This document shows, one piece after another, positions 7,730-16,306 of a stretch of 37,807 nt of DNA. Source of the DNA: an uncultured Bacteroidales bacterium (GTDB lineage: Bacteria; Bacteroidota; Bacteroidia; Bacteroidales; F082). The first letter of the stretch is position 1; every line of letters starts with the position of its first letter. Location: positions 1 through 37,807 of the forward strand of contig CALCYT010000024.1 of the NCBI GenBank assembly GCA_937906455.1, given 5' to 3'. The notes beneath the pieces are model-generated. The model was not told the origin of the DNA, searched no databases, and was given only the letters and a program-made list of their open reading frames with translations. The position numbers were made by a program, and so were the translations under genes.

Positions 7730-8734
7730 ATGACAACGGAGAAAACACAAAGAATCAACACTTTCATCGCATTGGCGGTGTTAGTAATTGTAATAGCCAC
7801 CGTATGTATCATAGGCTCAATCACTTACGGTAAGACAAACGAGATTATGCAGGGCCAGATGGAAGTCACGGAATACCGTGTGTCGTCGAAGGTACCCGGA
7901 AGGATTCTGGAATTCAGGGTCAAGGAGGGTCAGATGGTGAAGGCCGGCGACACCTTGGCGATCATCGAGGCGCCTGAGGTGATGGCGAAGAAAGCCCAAG
8001 CCGAGGCTGTCAAGACTGCTGCCGAGGCCTTGAACGACAAGGCGGAAGCCGGAGCGCGCGAGGAGCAGATTCAAGGAGCCTACGAGCTGTGGCAGAAAGC
8101 CATAGTGAACCGCGACATCTGGGAGAAATCGTTCAAACGCGTGTCAAACCTTTATAAGGAAGGGGTGGTCAGCGAGCAGAAATACGATGAGACCAAGGCG
8201 CAATACGATGCCGCAGTCTCGACGGAGAAAGCCGCGAAATCGCAGTATGACTTAGCCGTCAAGGGTGCCCAGAAGGAAGACAAGGAGATGGCGGCTGCCA
8301 AGGTGGAGCAAGCCAAAGGCGTGGTCGCTGAAGTGAACTCATACATCAGCGAGACGATTCTTCTTGCCTACGCCGACGGAGAGGTCACCGACATCTTCCC
8401 GCACATCGGAGAGCTTGTAGGCACGGGAGCACCTATCATGAACATCGCGATGATGGACGACATGTGGGCGACGTTCAACGTGCGTGAGGACAACCTCAGC
8501 AAGATGCCTCTCGGCAGCCGTTTCACAGCGGAGTTTCCGGCTCTCGGTGCCTCCGTGGTGATGGAAGTCAACTACATGAAAGACAGAGGCGACTACGCAG
8601 CATGGAAAGCGACGAAGCAGACCGGCCAATACGACCTCAAGACGTTCGAGGTGCGCGCCGTGCCGGTGGCAAAAGTCGAAGGCTTGAGACCGGGCATGAC
8701 CGTCATTTACAGAATCGGTGAGGAGAGAAAATGA
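7730..8734 (+). CDS. HlyD-family membrane fusion protein
   Basis: The periplasmic adaptor that joins the inner-membrane permeases to the TolC-like channel; 334 residues. There is one N-terminal membrane anchor (about residues 11-31) and then a split barrel-sandwich (lipoyl-like) domain, whose first half reads YRVSSKVPGRILEFRVKEG with GDTLAIIEAPE. An alanine- and lysine-rich coiled-coil hairpin (about 85-205) follows, then the second lipoyl half (LLAYADGEVTDIFPHIGELV) and a beta-barrel ending in LRPGMTVIYRIGE. This is the arrangement of the E. coli YhiI/YbhG adaptors. Its TGA overlaps the ATG of the first permease by four bases, so the proteins are probably made together. Confidence 0.9.
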   Translation: MTTEKTQRINTFIALAVLVIVIATVCIIGSITYGKTNEIMQGQMEVTEYRVSSKVPGRILEFRVKEGQMVKAGDTLAIIEAPEVMAKKAQAEAVKTAAEALNDKAEAGAREEQIQGAYELWQKAIVNRDIWEKSFKRVSNLYKEGVVSEQKYDETKAQYDAAVSTEKAAKSQYDLAVKGAQKEDKEMAAAKVEQAKGVVAEVNSYISETILLAYADGEVTDIFPHIGELVGTGAPIMNIAMMDDMWATFNVREDNLSKMPLGSRFTAEFPALGASVVMEVNYMKDRGDYAAWKATKQTGQYDLKTFEVRAVPVAKVEGLRPGMTVIYRIGEERK

Positions 8735-9900
8735 AAGCGCTGAGACAGATATGGGATATTGCGAAACGTGAGGAGAAAAGGCTCTTGTCGCGCGGCATCT
8801 ACACCTTCTGCATGGTGTTAGCCCCCGTCATCGCCTTTCTGTTCTTCACCACGCTGATGGGCGAAGGGCTGCCATCGGAGCTGCCTGCCGGTGTCGTCGA
8901 TGAAGACAACACCGCCACCACACGCGAGGTGATACGCAACCTTGACGCGTTCCAACAGACCGACATCATAGAGCATTATCCTGATGTGGCGGCGGCCCGC
9001 AAAGCCATGCAGCAAGGGAAGATTTACGCTTTCTATTATATCCCGCAAGGCACGACGCAGCTCGCCATCTCAGGCAAGCAGCCGACGGTGTCGTTTTACA
9101 CCGCCGCCTCGTACCTCATCCCCGGCTCACTGGCATATCGCGACATGAAAATGATGTCGGAGTATGCCTCCGGTGCCGTCGGACGGGCGACGTTATACGC
9201 CAAAGGATATACCGAAGACCAGGCCATGGCGGTGCTACAACCCATCAAGATGGAGATGCACGCCGTCAACAACCCGAGCCTGAACTACTCGGTATATCTA
9301 TGCAACACCATCCTTCCGGGAATAATAATGCTGCTTATCATGCAGGTCACCATCTATGCCATCTACGTCGAGATGAAGGAAGAGACGGCGAAAGAATGGC
9401 TCAGCATGGCCGACAACGACATCGTCAAAGCCTTGTTAGGCAAGCTGTTACCTCATGTCGTGACATGGATGCTGATGGGCTTGTTCTGTCTGTTCATGCT
9501 CTACGGGGTGTGGCAGTTCCCTTTGAACAGCGGCATCTGGCCGATGTTGCTTGACATGTTCTTGCTCATCAACGCCTCGTTAGCACTCGGCGTCTTCTTC
9601 TGCGGGTTAGTGCCTTCGCTGCGTTGGGCCTTGAGTCTCGCCACCCTCTGGGGCGTACTCTCGTTCCCGATATCAGGATTCTCGTTCCCGCAGATGGCGT
9701 TTCCCGCGCCGCTGAGAGCTTTGTCGTGGCTCTTCCCGCTGAGGCATTACTTCCTAATATACGTCGATCAGGCGTTGAACGGACTGCCTTTGTATTATTC
9801 GTGGCTCAACATCGCCATAATGTTGGCGTTCTGGGGCCTCCCCATAATGCTGCTTGGTCGTCTGAGAAAATTCTTGTTAGAGTTCCATTACACTCACTAA
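8731..9900 (+). CDS. ABC-2 type transporter permease (first of pair)
   Basis: An inner-membrane permease of the ABC-2 family, 389 residues. One membrane segment lies near the N-terminus (about 21-42), then a periplasmic domain of about 140 residues (SELPAGVVDEDNTATTREV begins it, a segment typical of the YhhJ/YbhR group), then about five membrane segments from residue 185 on. It has no Walker A or ABC signature motif, so it cannot hydrolyse ATP itself. It overlaps the hlyD-like gene by four bases and is followed ten bases later by a second permease of the same fold. The two likely form a heterodimer. Confidence 0.85.
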   Translation: MKALRQIWDIAKREEKRLLSRGIYTFCMVLAPVIAFLFFTTLMGEGLPSELPAGVVDEDNTATTREVIRNLDAFQQTDIIEHYPDVAAARKAMQQGKIYAFYYIPQGTTQLAISGKQPTVSFYTAASYLIPGSLAYRDMKMMSEYASGAVGRATLYAKGYTEDQAMAVLQPIKMEMHAVNNPSLNYSVYLCNTILPGIIMLLIMQVTIYAIYVEMKEETAKEWLSMADNDIVKALLGKLLPHVVTWMLMGLFCLFMLYGVWQFPLNSGIWPMLLDMFLLINASLALGVFFCGLVPSLRWALSLATLWGVLSFPISGFSFPQMAFPAPLRALSWLFPLRHYFLIYVDQALNGLPLYYSWLNIAIMLAFWGLPIMLLGRLRKFLLEFHYTH

Positions 9901-9910
9901 TCTATTGGTT

Positions 9911-11077
9911 ATGAAATGGTTAAGAAACACTATAGAAGTCTGGGCTTATGAGATGAAGTGCGCATTGCTTGACGAGGGCGTTATCGTCTTCTTCATAATC
10001 GTGCCTTTTCTCTACCCTCTTCTTTACGCATATCTTTACAACTACGAAAATGTAAGAGAGGTGCCCACGGTGGTGGTTGACAACTGCAACTCCCCCACGA
10101 GCCGCGAGTTCCTGCGTCGCGCCGACGCCACCGCCGACATCATGATAGTGGGGCATTGCGCCGACATGGAGGAGGCGAAGGAGATGATACATCAACGCGA
10201 GGCATATTGTCTGGTGTATATCCCTAAAGAGTTCGACAAAGACATCGCAGAGCATCGCCAGACCACGGTGCAGCTGTACTCCGATATGAGCGGAATACTT
10301 TATTACAAAGCTGTTTTGAGCGGATGCACCGAGGTGTCGTTAGATATGAACAAAGAGATAAAGGCATCGCTGTTGCCCGGCGGCACCGATGAACAAATCT
10401 CGGCGTTCCAATATCCCATCGAGTACAAATACGTCCCGATGTTCAACACACAGAGCGGTTTCGCCACCTTCCTCATTCCTGCCATTCTGATGCTGATAAT
10501 ACAGCAGACAATGGTGCTGGGTGTGGGCATGATGGCCGGCGAGGAACGCGAGAAGGTGCGCAAACACATCGCCGAGCCTCATATCATAGGCAAGAACCCC
10601 ATCGAGGTGCTTATCGGCAAATCGACGGTGATATTCACCATCTACGTGATAGTGGCGGTGTATCTCGTGTGTATCGTGCCGCCTTTGTTCAACCTTGTGC
10701 ACATCTGGCGATGGCAGACGCTGTTAGCATTTATGGTGCCATTCATCGCGGCATGCGTGTTCTTCAGCATCTCGCTCTCGTCGATAGCATACGACAGGGA
10801 GTCGTTCATCATCATGTTTGTGTTCCTGTCGGTGCCCTTGCTGTTCGCAAGCGGCATCTCATGGCCGTCGAGTAACATCCCGATATTCTGGAAAGGCTTC
10901 TCATGGCTCTTCCCATCCACCTTCGGCATCAACGGCTTTGTGAGGATAACGGAGATGGGAGCGACCTTGGAAGACGTGCAACATGAGCTTGGCGCACTGT
11001 GGATTCAGACGTTCGCATATATGGCGATATCGTACATGGTGTATAAGAGAACATACGGAAAACAACTCTGGGCGTAA
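9911..11077 (+). CDS. ABC-2 type transporter permease (second of pair)
   Basis: The partner permease, 388 residues from the ATG at 9911 (an in-frame TTG at 9905 is a less likely start). It has the same fold as its neighbour: an N-terminal membrane segment (about 22-42), a large extracytoplasmic domain opening with REVPTVVVDNCNSPTSREF, then five or six membrane segments from about residue 190. The two proteins are recognisably paralogous, but similarity is low outside these motifs. No ABC ATPase gene precedes or follows within the operon, so an ATPase encoded elsewhere must power it, or it uses another energy source. The substrate is unknown; related systems export drugs, lipids or small metabolites. 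Confidence 0.85.
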   Translation: MKWLRNTIEVWAYEMKCALLDEGVIVFFIIVPFLYPLLYAYLYNYENVREVPTVVVDNCNSPTSREFLRRADATADIMIVGHCADMEEAKEMIHQREAYCLVYIPKEFDKDIAEHRQTTVQLYSDMSGILYYKAVLSGCTEVSLDMNKEIKASLLPGGTDEQISAFQYPIEYKYVPMFNTQSGFATFLIPAILMLIIQQTMVLGVGMMAGEEREKVRKHIAEPHIIGKNPIEVLIGKSTVIFTIYVIVAVYLVCIVPPLFNLVHIWRWQTLLAFMVPFIAACVFFSISLSSIAYDRESFIIMFVFLSVPLLFASGISWPSSNIPIFWKGFSWLFPSTFGINGFVRITEMGATLEDVQHELGALWIQTFAYMAISYMVYKRTYGKQLWA

Positions 11078-11106
11078 AAATTTTTAAAGAAATATTTGCA
11101 AAAATA

Positions 11107-11136
11107 TTGCAATATATGATTTTTTTATTACTTTTG
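11107..11136 (+). promoter_or_regulatory. Promoter of the PUR-alpha-like gene
   Basis: A TTG at 11107-11109 and a TACTTTTG -7 box at 11129-11136, with 19 bases between them. This is a good match to the phylum consensus, 33 bases upstream of the ATG. Confidence 0.65.
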
Positions 11137-11169
11137 CATCGAATTCTTTAACATCAAAATAGACAGAAT

Positions 11170-11526
11170 ATGGAAGAAAATGAAAAGATGAACAATCGTG
11201 AGGAATTGTTTTCGAGACCGGTACGTGCAGGAAAACGCACATATTTTTTCGATGTAAAAGCAACAAGAGGTGACGAGAAATACATCACCATCACCGAGAG
11301 CAAGCGTCGTTTCAGCAATGAGCAGAACCGCTTCTTCTATGAGAAACACAAGATTTTCCTCTATAAGGAGGATTTTGAGAAATTCGCCAACGCCCTAAAG
11401 GAAACCCTGCATTTCATAGAGACAGGCGAATATCCGGAAGGTTATTTCGACGAACCGAAGGAATACGAAGACCATTATGGCACCGACAAGGACGATGTCG
11501 ATGATTGGTTCAACGAAGTTAAATAA
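11170..11526 (+). CDS. PUR-alpha-like single-stranded nucleic acid-binding protein (DUF3276)
   Basis: A small protein of 118 residues from the Bacteroidota PUR family, relatives of the eukaryotic Pur-alpha ssDNA/RNA-binding protein. The PUR-repeat core covers about residues 13-85: FSRPVRAGKRTYFFDVKAT, then KYITITESKRR and a segment ending FLYKEDFEKFANAL. This gives the four-strand-plus-helix order of the fold. The acidic C-terminal tail (DDVDDWFNEVK) is typical. It is a single gene with its own promoter, just upstream of the par locus. The role in bacteria is not established; nucleic acid binding is inferred from the fold. A heptamer array begins at its stop codon. Confidence 0.85.
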   Translation: MEENEKMNNREELFSRPVRAGKRTYFFDVKATRGDEKYITITESKRRFSNEQNRFFYEKHKIFLYKEDFEKFANALKETLHFIETGEYPEGYFDEPKEYEDHYGTDKDDVDDWFNEVK

Positions 11527-11560
11527 GAAGTCAGAAGGCAGAAGACAGAAGTCAGAACTT
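11526..11560. repeat. Heptamer tandem array, word AGAAGNC
   Basis: Units AGAAGTC, AGAAGGC, AGAAGAC, AGAAGTC, then a decayed AGAACTT. Across the four good units only position 6 varies (T, G, A, T). The first base of the array is the last base of the PUR-alpha-like gene's TAA. A complementary stretch, CTTCTGTCT at 11620-11628, pairs with 11543-11551 but leaves a 68-base loop. Confidence 0.85.
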
Positions 11561-11690
11561 CAAGGAGATTTCGGAATTATAACACATGATTTCGGAATCT
11601 TTTTTATTCTGTCTCCCATCTTCTGTCTATTGTCTTCTAAAATGTTCATAAATTCTGCAAAAATCTTTTCTTTATTCCAAAAATTTTCCG

Positions 11691-11698
11691 TATCTTTG
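11691..11698 (+). promoter_or_regulatory. -7 box for the parAB operon
   Basis: TATCTTTG, 30 bases upstream of the parA ATG. No clear TTG is present at -33 (TTC is in its place). Confidence 0.6.
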
Positions 11699-11728
11699 TA
11701 CGTTTAAATCTATACATATTTTTTTACG

Positions 11729-12514
11729 ATGGGAAAGATAATCGCGATAGCAAATCAGAAGGGCGGTGTAGGCAAAACCACCACCGCGATAAACCTTGCG
11801 GCAAGCCTTGCTGTGTTGGAACACAAGACGTTACTTATTGATGCCGACCCGCAGGCCAACGCCACCTCAGGGGTGGGATTCGACCCGAAGAGCATAGAAG
11901 CCAGCATCTACGAATGTATCATCGACAACATCGACCCGCGTACGATTATCAAGGAGACGGAGACACCCAACCTGTTCCTCCTGCCGGCGCACATCGACCT
12001 CGTGGGTGCCGAGATAGAAATCATCAACATACCGCAACGCGAGCAGATGATGCGCAAATGCCTCGGACCCGTCAAGGACGACTACGACTATATCATCATC
12101 GACTGCTCGCCATCGCTGGGTCTCATCACCGTCAACTCCCTGACCGCCGCCGACTCGGTGATAATACCGGTGCAATGCCAGTACTTCGCCCTCGAAGGAC
12201 TCGGCAAACTGCTGAACACTATAAAGATAGTGCAGTCGAGATTCAACCAGGACCTCGACATCGAAGGAATACTGCTCACCATGTTCGACAGCCGCACACG
12301 CATATCAAAACAAGTCGTCGATGAGGTCAAGACACATTTTCAGACCATGGTGTTCGACACCATCGTCAACGTGAACACACGACTCAGCGAGGCTCCGAGC
12401 TTCGGGCAGCCCATCATCATGCACGACGCGGCGAGCAGCGGCGCCATCAACTATATCAACCTCGCACGCGAGATTTTAGAACGTAACAGCCAAGAAAATG
12501 ACAACACCAACTAA
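11729..12514 (+). CDS. parA: Chromosome partitioning ATPase ParA/Soj
   Basis: A Walker-type ATPase that forms the nucleoid-bound gradient along which ParB-parS complexes move. At 261 residues it is the usual size of chromosomal Soj proteins, without the N-terminal helix-turn-helix found in many plasmid ParAs. The deviant Walker A motif is at residues 11-17 (KGGVGKT), followed by the LLIDADPQANAT segment and the second motif YDYIIIDCSPSLG. The 3' end overlaps parB by 17 bases in another frame, so the two are coupled. Confidence 0.95.
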   Translation: MGKIIAIANQKGGVGKTTTAINLAASLAVLEHKTLLIDADPQANATSGVGFDPKSIEASIYECIIDNIDPRTIIKETETPNLFLLPAHIDLVGAEIEIINIPQREQMMRKCLGPVKDDYDYIIIDCSPSLGLITVNSLTAADSVIIPVQCQYFALEGLGKLLNTIKIVQSRFNQDLDIEGILLTMFDSRTRISKQVVDEVKTHFQTMVFDTIVNVNTRLSEAPSFGQPIIMHDAASSGAINYINLAREILERNSQENDNTN

Positions 12515-13379
12515 GAAAAGAGGACTCGGACGCGGCCTTGACGCCATACTTCAAAGCCCCGAGACGGATATCACCTCCGCCGACATCTCGGGTAACTACG
12601 TCGCAGGTGCCATAGCGCAAATCGAAATCGACAAAATAGAGACAAACCCCTTCCAGCCAAGGACCGACTTCGACGAGACGGCACTGACGGAACTGTCGGA
12701 ATCAATAAAAAAACAAGGTGTCATACAGCCCGTGACAGTGCGTAAGATGGGCTATGACAAATACCAGCTCATCTCAGGCGAACGCCGTCTGCGCGCCTCG
12801 AAAATGGCAGGCATGACAACAATCCCGGTGTTTATCCGCGTGGCAAACGACGAGCAAATGCTTGAGATGGCACTCATAGAGAACATACACCGCGAGAACC
12901 TCAACGCCATAGAAGTGGCAATATCCTACCAACGGCTGCTCGAAGAATGCAAACTCACACAAGACCAGCTGTCGGAAAAAGTGGGCAAAGACCGCTCAAC
13001 GGTGTCTAACTTCTTGAGACTGCTGAAGTTACCTGCCGAGATACAAATCGCTATACGCGACGGCTACATCACTATGGGGCATGCCAGAGCCTTGGTCAAC
13101 ATCAACGACAAAACAAAACAGCTCATATTGCTGAAACACATCATCGACGAAGACCTCAGCGTGCGCCAGGTAGAGATGCTGACAAGCGCGAAGAACACCA
13201 AAAAACAGAAGAACACAGTCCCGGAAAGCTTTAAAAAACAAGCCGAGACACTGTCGAAAAATCTCAACATGAGCGTGAAAGTCAACCGTAACAGCCAGGG
13301 CAAAGGCTCCCTCACCATAAGCTTCAAAAACGATGACGAGTTCGCCCGTCTGTTCGACATAATAAACAAAAACATCTGA
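12498..13379 (+). CDS. parB: Chromosome partitioning protein ParB/Spo0J
   Basis: A parS-binding CTPase clamp, 293 residues. The N-terminal domain has ETNPFQPRTDF and the nucleotide-binding GERRLRAS motif (G94-S101). The following ENIHRENLNAIEVA segment and the helix-turn-helix (LSEKVGKDRSTVSNFLRLLKL, about 155-175) bind parS. A lysine-rich linker leads to a short C-terminal dimerisation domain. The opening KRGLGRGLDAIL is the conserved ParA-interacting peptide. I could not find a canonical 16-base parS within the window, so the site is probably elsewhere near the origin. A DUF5683 gene follows after two bases. Confidence 0.95.
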   Translation: MTTPTKKRGLGRGLDAILQSPETDITSADISGNYVAGAIAQIEIDKIETNPFQPRTDFDETALTELSESIKKQGVIQPVTVRKMGYDKYQLISGERRLRASKMAGMTTIPVFIRVANDEQMLEMALIENIHRENLNAIEVAISYQRLLEECKLTQDQLSEKVGKDRSTVSNFLRLLKLPAEIQIAIRDGYITMGHARALVNINDKTKQLILLKHIIDEDLSVRQVEMLTSAKNTKKQKNTVPESFKKQAETLSKNLNMSVKVNRNSQGKGSLTISFKNDDEFARLFDIINKNI

Positions 13380-13381
13380 AA

Positions 13382-13957
13382 ATGAACAAGTTGGGACTGT
13401 TGCTGATAACGCTATTCCTTGCATTGCAAGGACTGAAAGCCCAAGACACCATAGTGTTGAGCCACGATGTCGCGGCGCAGAGCTTCCACAGCCCCAAGAG
13501 AGCCACATTGCTGGCGATGATACCAGGCGCAGGACAGGCCTATAACCACAAATACTGGAAGATGCCCATCGTTTACGCGGGCTTCGGCACCACCCTGTAT
13601 TTCGCCATCACCAACGGCAGCGACTATCGCCTGTATAGGGACGCATACGACTACAAAACAGGCTTCAAGACAAATGTCAGCCAACATGCCATCGATGAAT
13701 CCGAGAAATATTCGGAAGACAACCTCATCACTTTGCGCGACTATTACCGCGGCAATATGGAGCTGAGCTGGATACTCACCGCGGCATGGTATCTGCTGCA
13801 AATTATCGATGCCAACGTTGACGCCCATTTCTTCTATTACGACGTGGGTGACGACTTGACATTACATATTGAGCCTCAATGGAATACGATGAATGAGAGA
13901 GTAAACAACATTGGGATGTACAATAATATCGGATTGAGCTTGATTTTGAATTTTTAA
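13382..13957 (+). CDS. DUF5683-type membrane protein of the par locus
   Basis: A 191-residue protein of unknown function. It starts with a signal peptide (about residues 1-20, ending LKAQ), so it is exported or membrane-bound. The central part has the family's conserved segment AMIPGAGQAYNHKYWKMPIVYAG (quoted in part: PGAGQAYN, YWKMP), followed by two hydrophobic stretches (around 60-75 and 120-145) and an RDYYRGNMELSWI segment. It begins two bases after parB, so it is co-transcribed and perhaps co-translated. The parA-parB-DUF5683-dapB-lepB order recurs in Bacteroidota, which suggests a cell-cycle or envelope role, but none is known to me. Confidence 0.75.
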   Translation: MNKLGLLLITLFLALQGLKAQDTIVLSHDVAAQSFHSPKRATLLAMIPGAGQAYNHKYWKMPIVYAGFGTTLYFAITNGSDYRLYRDAYDYKTGFKTNVSQHAIDESEKYSEDNLITLRDYYRGNMELSWILTAAWYLLQIIDANVDAHFFYYDVGDDLTLHIEPQWNTMNERVNNIGMYNNIGLSLILNF

Positions 13958-14066
13958 CATAAAAATATCATTTCGGGTGAAGCGAGACGGATTGAACAAA
14001 GGTTTTAACCTCAAATCATAAAACGAAAGACGTCGCCACCCTGACTGAGATGAATGTAAGGAAAAT

Positions 14067-14789
14067 ATGAAAATTGTAATTCTTGGTTACGGCAAAATGG
14101 GTCATGAAGTTGAGCAGATAGCTCTGTCGCGCGGGCATGAAGTCGTCTATCGTATTGATACCGAACAAGATTGGTATCGCAACATTGACGGCATCGCCGA
14201 CTGTGACGTGGTGATAGAATTCAGCACACCGGCCACCGCCATCGCCAATATAGAGAAATGTTTTGAGCTTGACATCCCTATGGTGGTGGGCACTACGGGA
14301 TGGTACGACCATCTCTTAGACATAGGCAAACGCTGCAAAAACGAAGGCCACACCCTGTTTTACGCGCCTAATTTCAGCATTGGGATGAATTTCGTCTTCA
14401 AACTCAACAAAGAGATGGCGAGATTCGCGCAACAATATGACTATCAACTGGATATCACCGAGACACATCACATTCACAAGCTCGACAAACCCAGCGGGAC
14501 GGCCGTAAAACTCGCCACCGATATCATCAACAACAACGACAATTACGAATATTGGATGTTAGATGAAGACGACGAGGTGAGCCTTGACAATGATAAAGTG
14601 CTGAGGGTCAATTCAATACGCGAAGGCGAGGTCTTCGGTACACATGAAATAAACGCTCTGTCGGACTGCGATGAGATAACACTTCGTCACGAGGCGTTCA
14701 GCCGCAAAGGCTTCGCCATCGGTGCCGTCATAGCCGCGGAGTTCATAAAAAACAAAAAAGGAATTTTCACAATGGAGGATTTATTATGA
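14067..14789 (+). CDS. dapB: 4-hydroxy-tetrahydrodipicolinate reductase
   Basis: Reduces the cyclic product of DapA with NAD(P)H in the lysine and meso-diaminopimelate pathway, supplying peptidoglycan. At 240 residues it is somewhat shorter than the E. coli enzyme. The nucleotide-binding GYGKMG (8-12) opens the protein, VVGTTGWY (73-80) follows, and the catalytic and substrate-binding motif is ETHHIHKLDKPSGTA (132-146), with the histidine pair and K138. The catalytic acid-base residues are all present. It is separated from the DUF5683 gene by 109 bases with no clear promoter, and its stop overlaps the lepB start (ATGA). Confidence 0.93.
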   Translation: MKIVILGYGKMGHEVEQIALSRGHEVVYRIDTEQDWYRNIDGIADCDVVIEFSTPATAIANIEKCFELDIPMVVGTTGWYDHLLDIGKRCKNEGHTLFYAPNFSIGMNFVFKLNKEMARFAQQYDYQLDITETHHIHKLDKPSGTAVKLATDIINNNDNYEYWMLDEDDEVSLDNDKVLRVNSIREGEVFGTHEINALSDCDEITLRHEAFSRKGFAIGAVIAAEFIKNKKGIFTMEDLL

Positions 14790-16300
14790 ATATGATTATA
14801 ACAATCTTGGTTCTGCTGCTGGTTTTCTCACTCTGTGCAGCATGTTGCAGCAAGTTTTACGTTGGCGCGGGCTACAAACGAAGCGACGCATTCATACCAT
14901 TTTACAACCTGTACGTCCTGTCTCGCATCATAGGATGGGACAAATGGTGGTGCTATGTCTTGCTCCTCTTCCCGTATTTCAACACTTTCATGGCGTTTCT
15001 GATGTTCATCGAGCTGGCGAAATGCTACAACCGCTTCGCCTTCTGGGAGATAGTGTGCGCCGGATTCTTCCCTTTCATCTATTTCCCGCTCTTAAGCAGG
15101 CAAAACGTTGAGTATCATGACCCTAAGACTACCGTACGCCCTCCCAAAGGCTGGGTGCGCGACTGGCTTGACGCGATATTGTGGGCCGTACTTGCCGCAT
15201 TGATTATCAGGACTTTTGTGTTCGAGATGTACACCATACCGTCGTCAAGTATGGAAGGCACTCTCATGACCGGCGACTACCTCGTGGTGAGCAAAATAGG
15301 CTACGGGCCGCGATTCCCCAACACACCGCTGGCGTTTCCGTTCGTACATCACACCCTGCCTTGGACAAAAACGACGAAATCTTACATCGAGTGGCCTAAG
15401 ATAGGATATTGGCGTCTGCCCGGCTTCAGCAGCATAAAACGCAACGACCCCATAGTGTTCAATTTACCCGCCGGAGACACCGTGAGCGAAGAGTATCAAA
15501 GCAACAGAACTTATTATCAATTGGTTAGAGAATATGGCAGAGAACGCGTCTATAACGACAAACAAAAGTTCGGACGCATCATCACGCGCCCTGTTGACAA
15601 ACGGGAAAACTACGTGAAACGTCTGATAGCACTGCCTGGCGACACTCTGCAAATCATCGATGGAGTGGTCTATATCAACGGTGAGATGGGTTACCAGCCA
15701 CCTTGCATGCAACATAACTATCTCGTAAAACTCACAGGCAACAACCTGAGTGCCAAAACGTTGGAAAAATTTAACATCTATGAGGGATACAGGACCTATG
15801 CCCCCGACGAGTTCATTTTAAATATGAATGCCGCCACAGCGGAGAAATTCGGACAACAACAATTCGTCAAAGAGGTGACTAAGATGATAGCACAAGCCGA
15901 CACTGATATTTCACAAGAAATATTCCCGAACGACACCTTGCATTTCAAATGGAATGTCGATAACTACGGACCGATTGTCATCCCTAAGGAAGGCACTACT
16001 GTGAAAATCAACCCTGAAAACATCGCACTTTACGACCGTTGCATCACGGCATACGAACATAATTCCATGGAAATCAAGGACAACAAGATTTTTATAAATG
16101 GAAAGGAAGCCGAAGAATATACCTTCAAGATGGACTATTACTGGATGATGGGCGATAACCGCCACAACTCGCAAGACTCGCGATTCTGGGGCTACGTGCC
16201 GGTTGACCATATCGTAGGAAAGCCTCTTATGATTTGGTTCTCAAAAGACAACACATATCACAAAATACGTTGGAACAGATTTTTCAAATTTCCCAAATGA
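14786..16300 (+). CDS. lepB: Signal peptidase I with N-terminal membrane extension
   Basis: Cleaves signal peptides of exported proteins at the inner membrane. At 504 residues it is much longer than E. coli LepB (324). Residues 1-105 form an extra domain with about three membrane segments, of a type common in Bacteroidota LepB. The classical anchor follows (about 128-147), then the serine box IPSSSMEGTL with catalytic S155. The general-base lysine is K278 in YVKRLIALPGD. The C-terminal box MGDNRHNSQDSRFWGYVP is complete. Between the two catalytic residues lies an insertion of about 90 residues, and a long insertion after K278 separates it from the C-terminal box. Both catalytic residues are intact, so it should be active. 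The ATG overlaps dapB's stop. Confidence 0.93.
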   Translation: MNMIITILVLLLVFSLCAACCSKFYVGAGYKRSDAFIPFYNLYVLSRIIGWDKWWCYVLLLFPYFNTFMAFLMFIELAKCYNRFAFWEIVCAGFFPFIYFPLLSRQNVEYHDPKTTVRPPKGWVRDWLDAILWAVLAALIIRTFVFEMYTIPSSSMEGTLMTGDYLVVSKIGYGPRFPNTPLAFPFVHHTLPWTKTTKSYIEWPKIGYWRLPGFSSIKRNDPIVFNLPAGDTVSEEYQSNRTYYQLVREYGRERVYNDKQKFGRIITRPVDKRENYVKRLIALPGDTLQIIDGVVYINGEMGYQPPCMQHNYLVKLTGNNLSAKTLEKFNIYEGYRTYAPDEFILNMNAATAEKFGQQQFVKEVTKMIAQADTDISQEIFPNDTLHFKWNVDNYGPIVIPKEGTTVKINPENIALYDRCITAYEHNSMEIKDNKIFINGKEAEEYTFKMDYYWMMGDNRHNSQDSRFWGYVPVDHIVGKPLMIWFSKDNTYHKIRWNRFFKFPK

Positions 16301-16306
16301 TAACAG

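Noticed and set aside
11729..13379. parS site near parAB
   Set aside because: I looked for the palindrome TGTTTCACGTGAAACA and near variants and found none in the window. A degenerate site could have been missed.
14774..14779. GGAGGA as a Shine-Dalgarno for lepB
   Set aside because: It is inside the dapB reading frame, encoding part of its last codons, so it may be coincidental. I did not count it as a true site.
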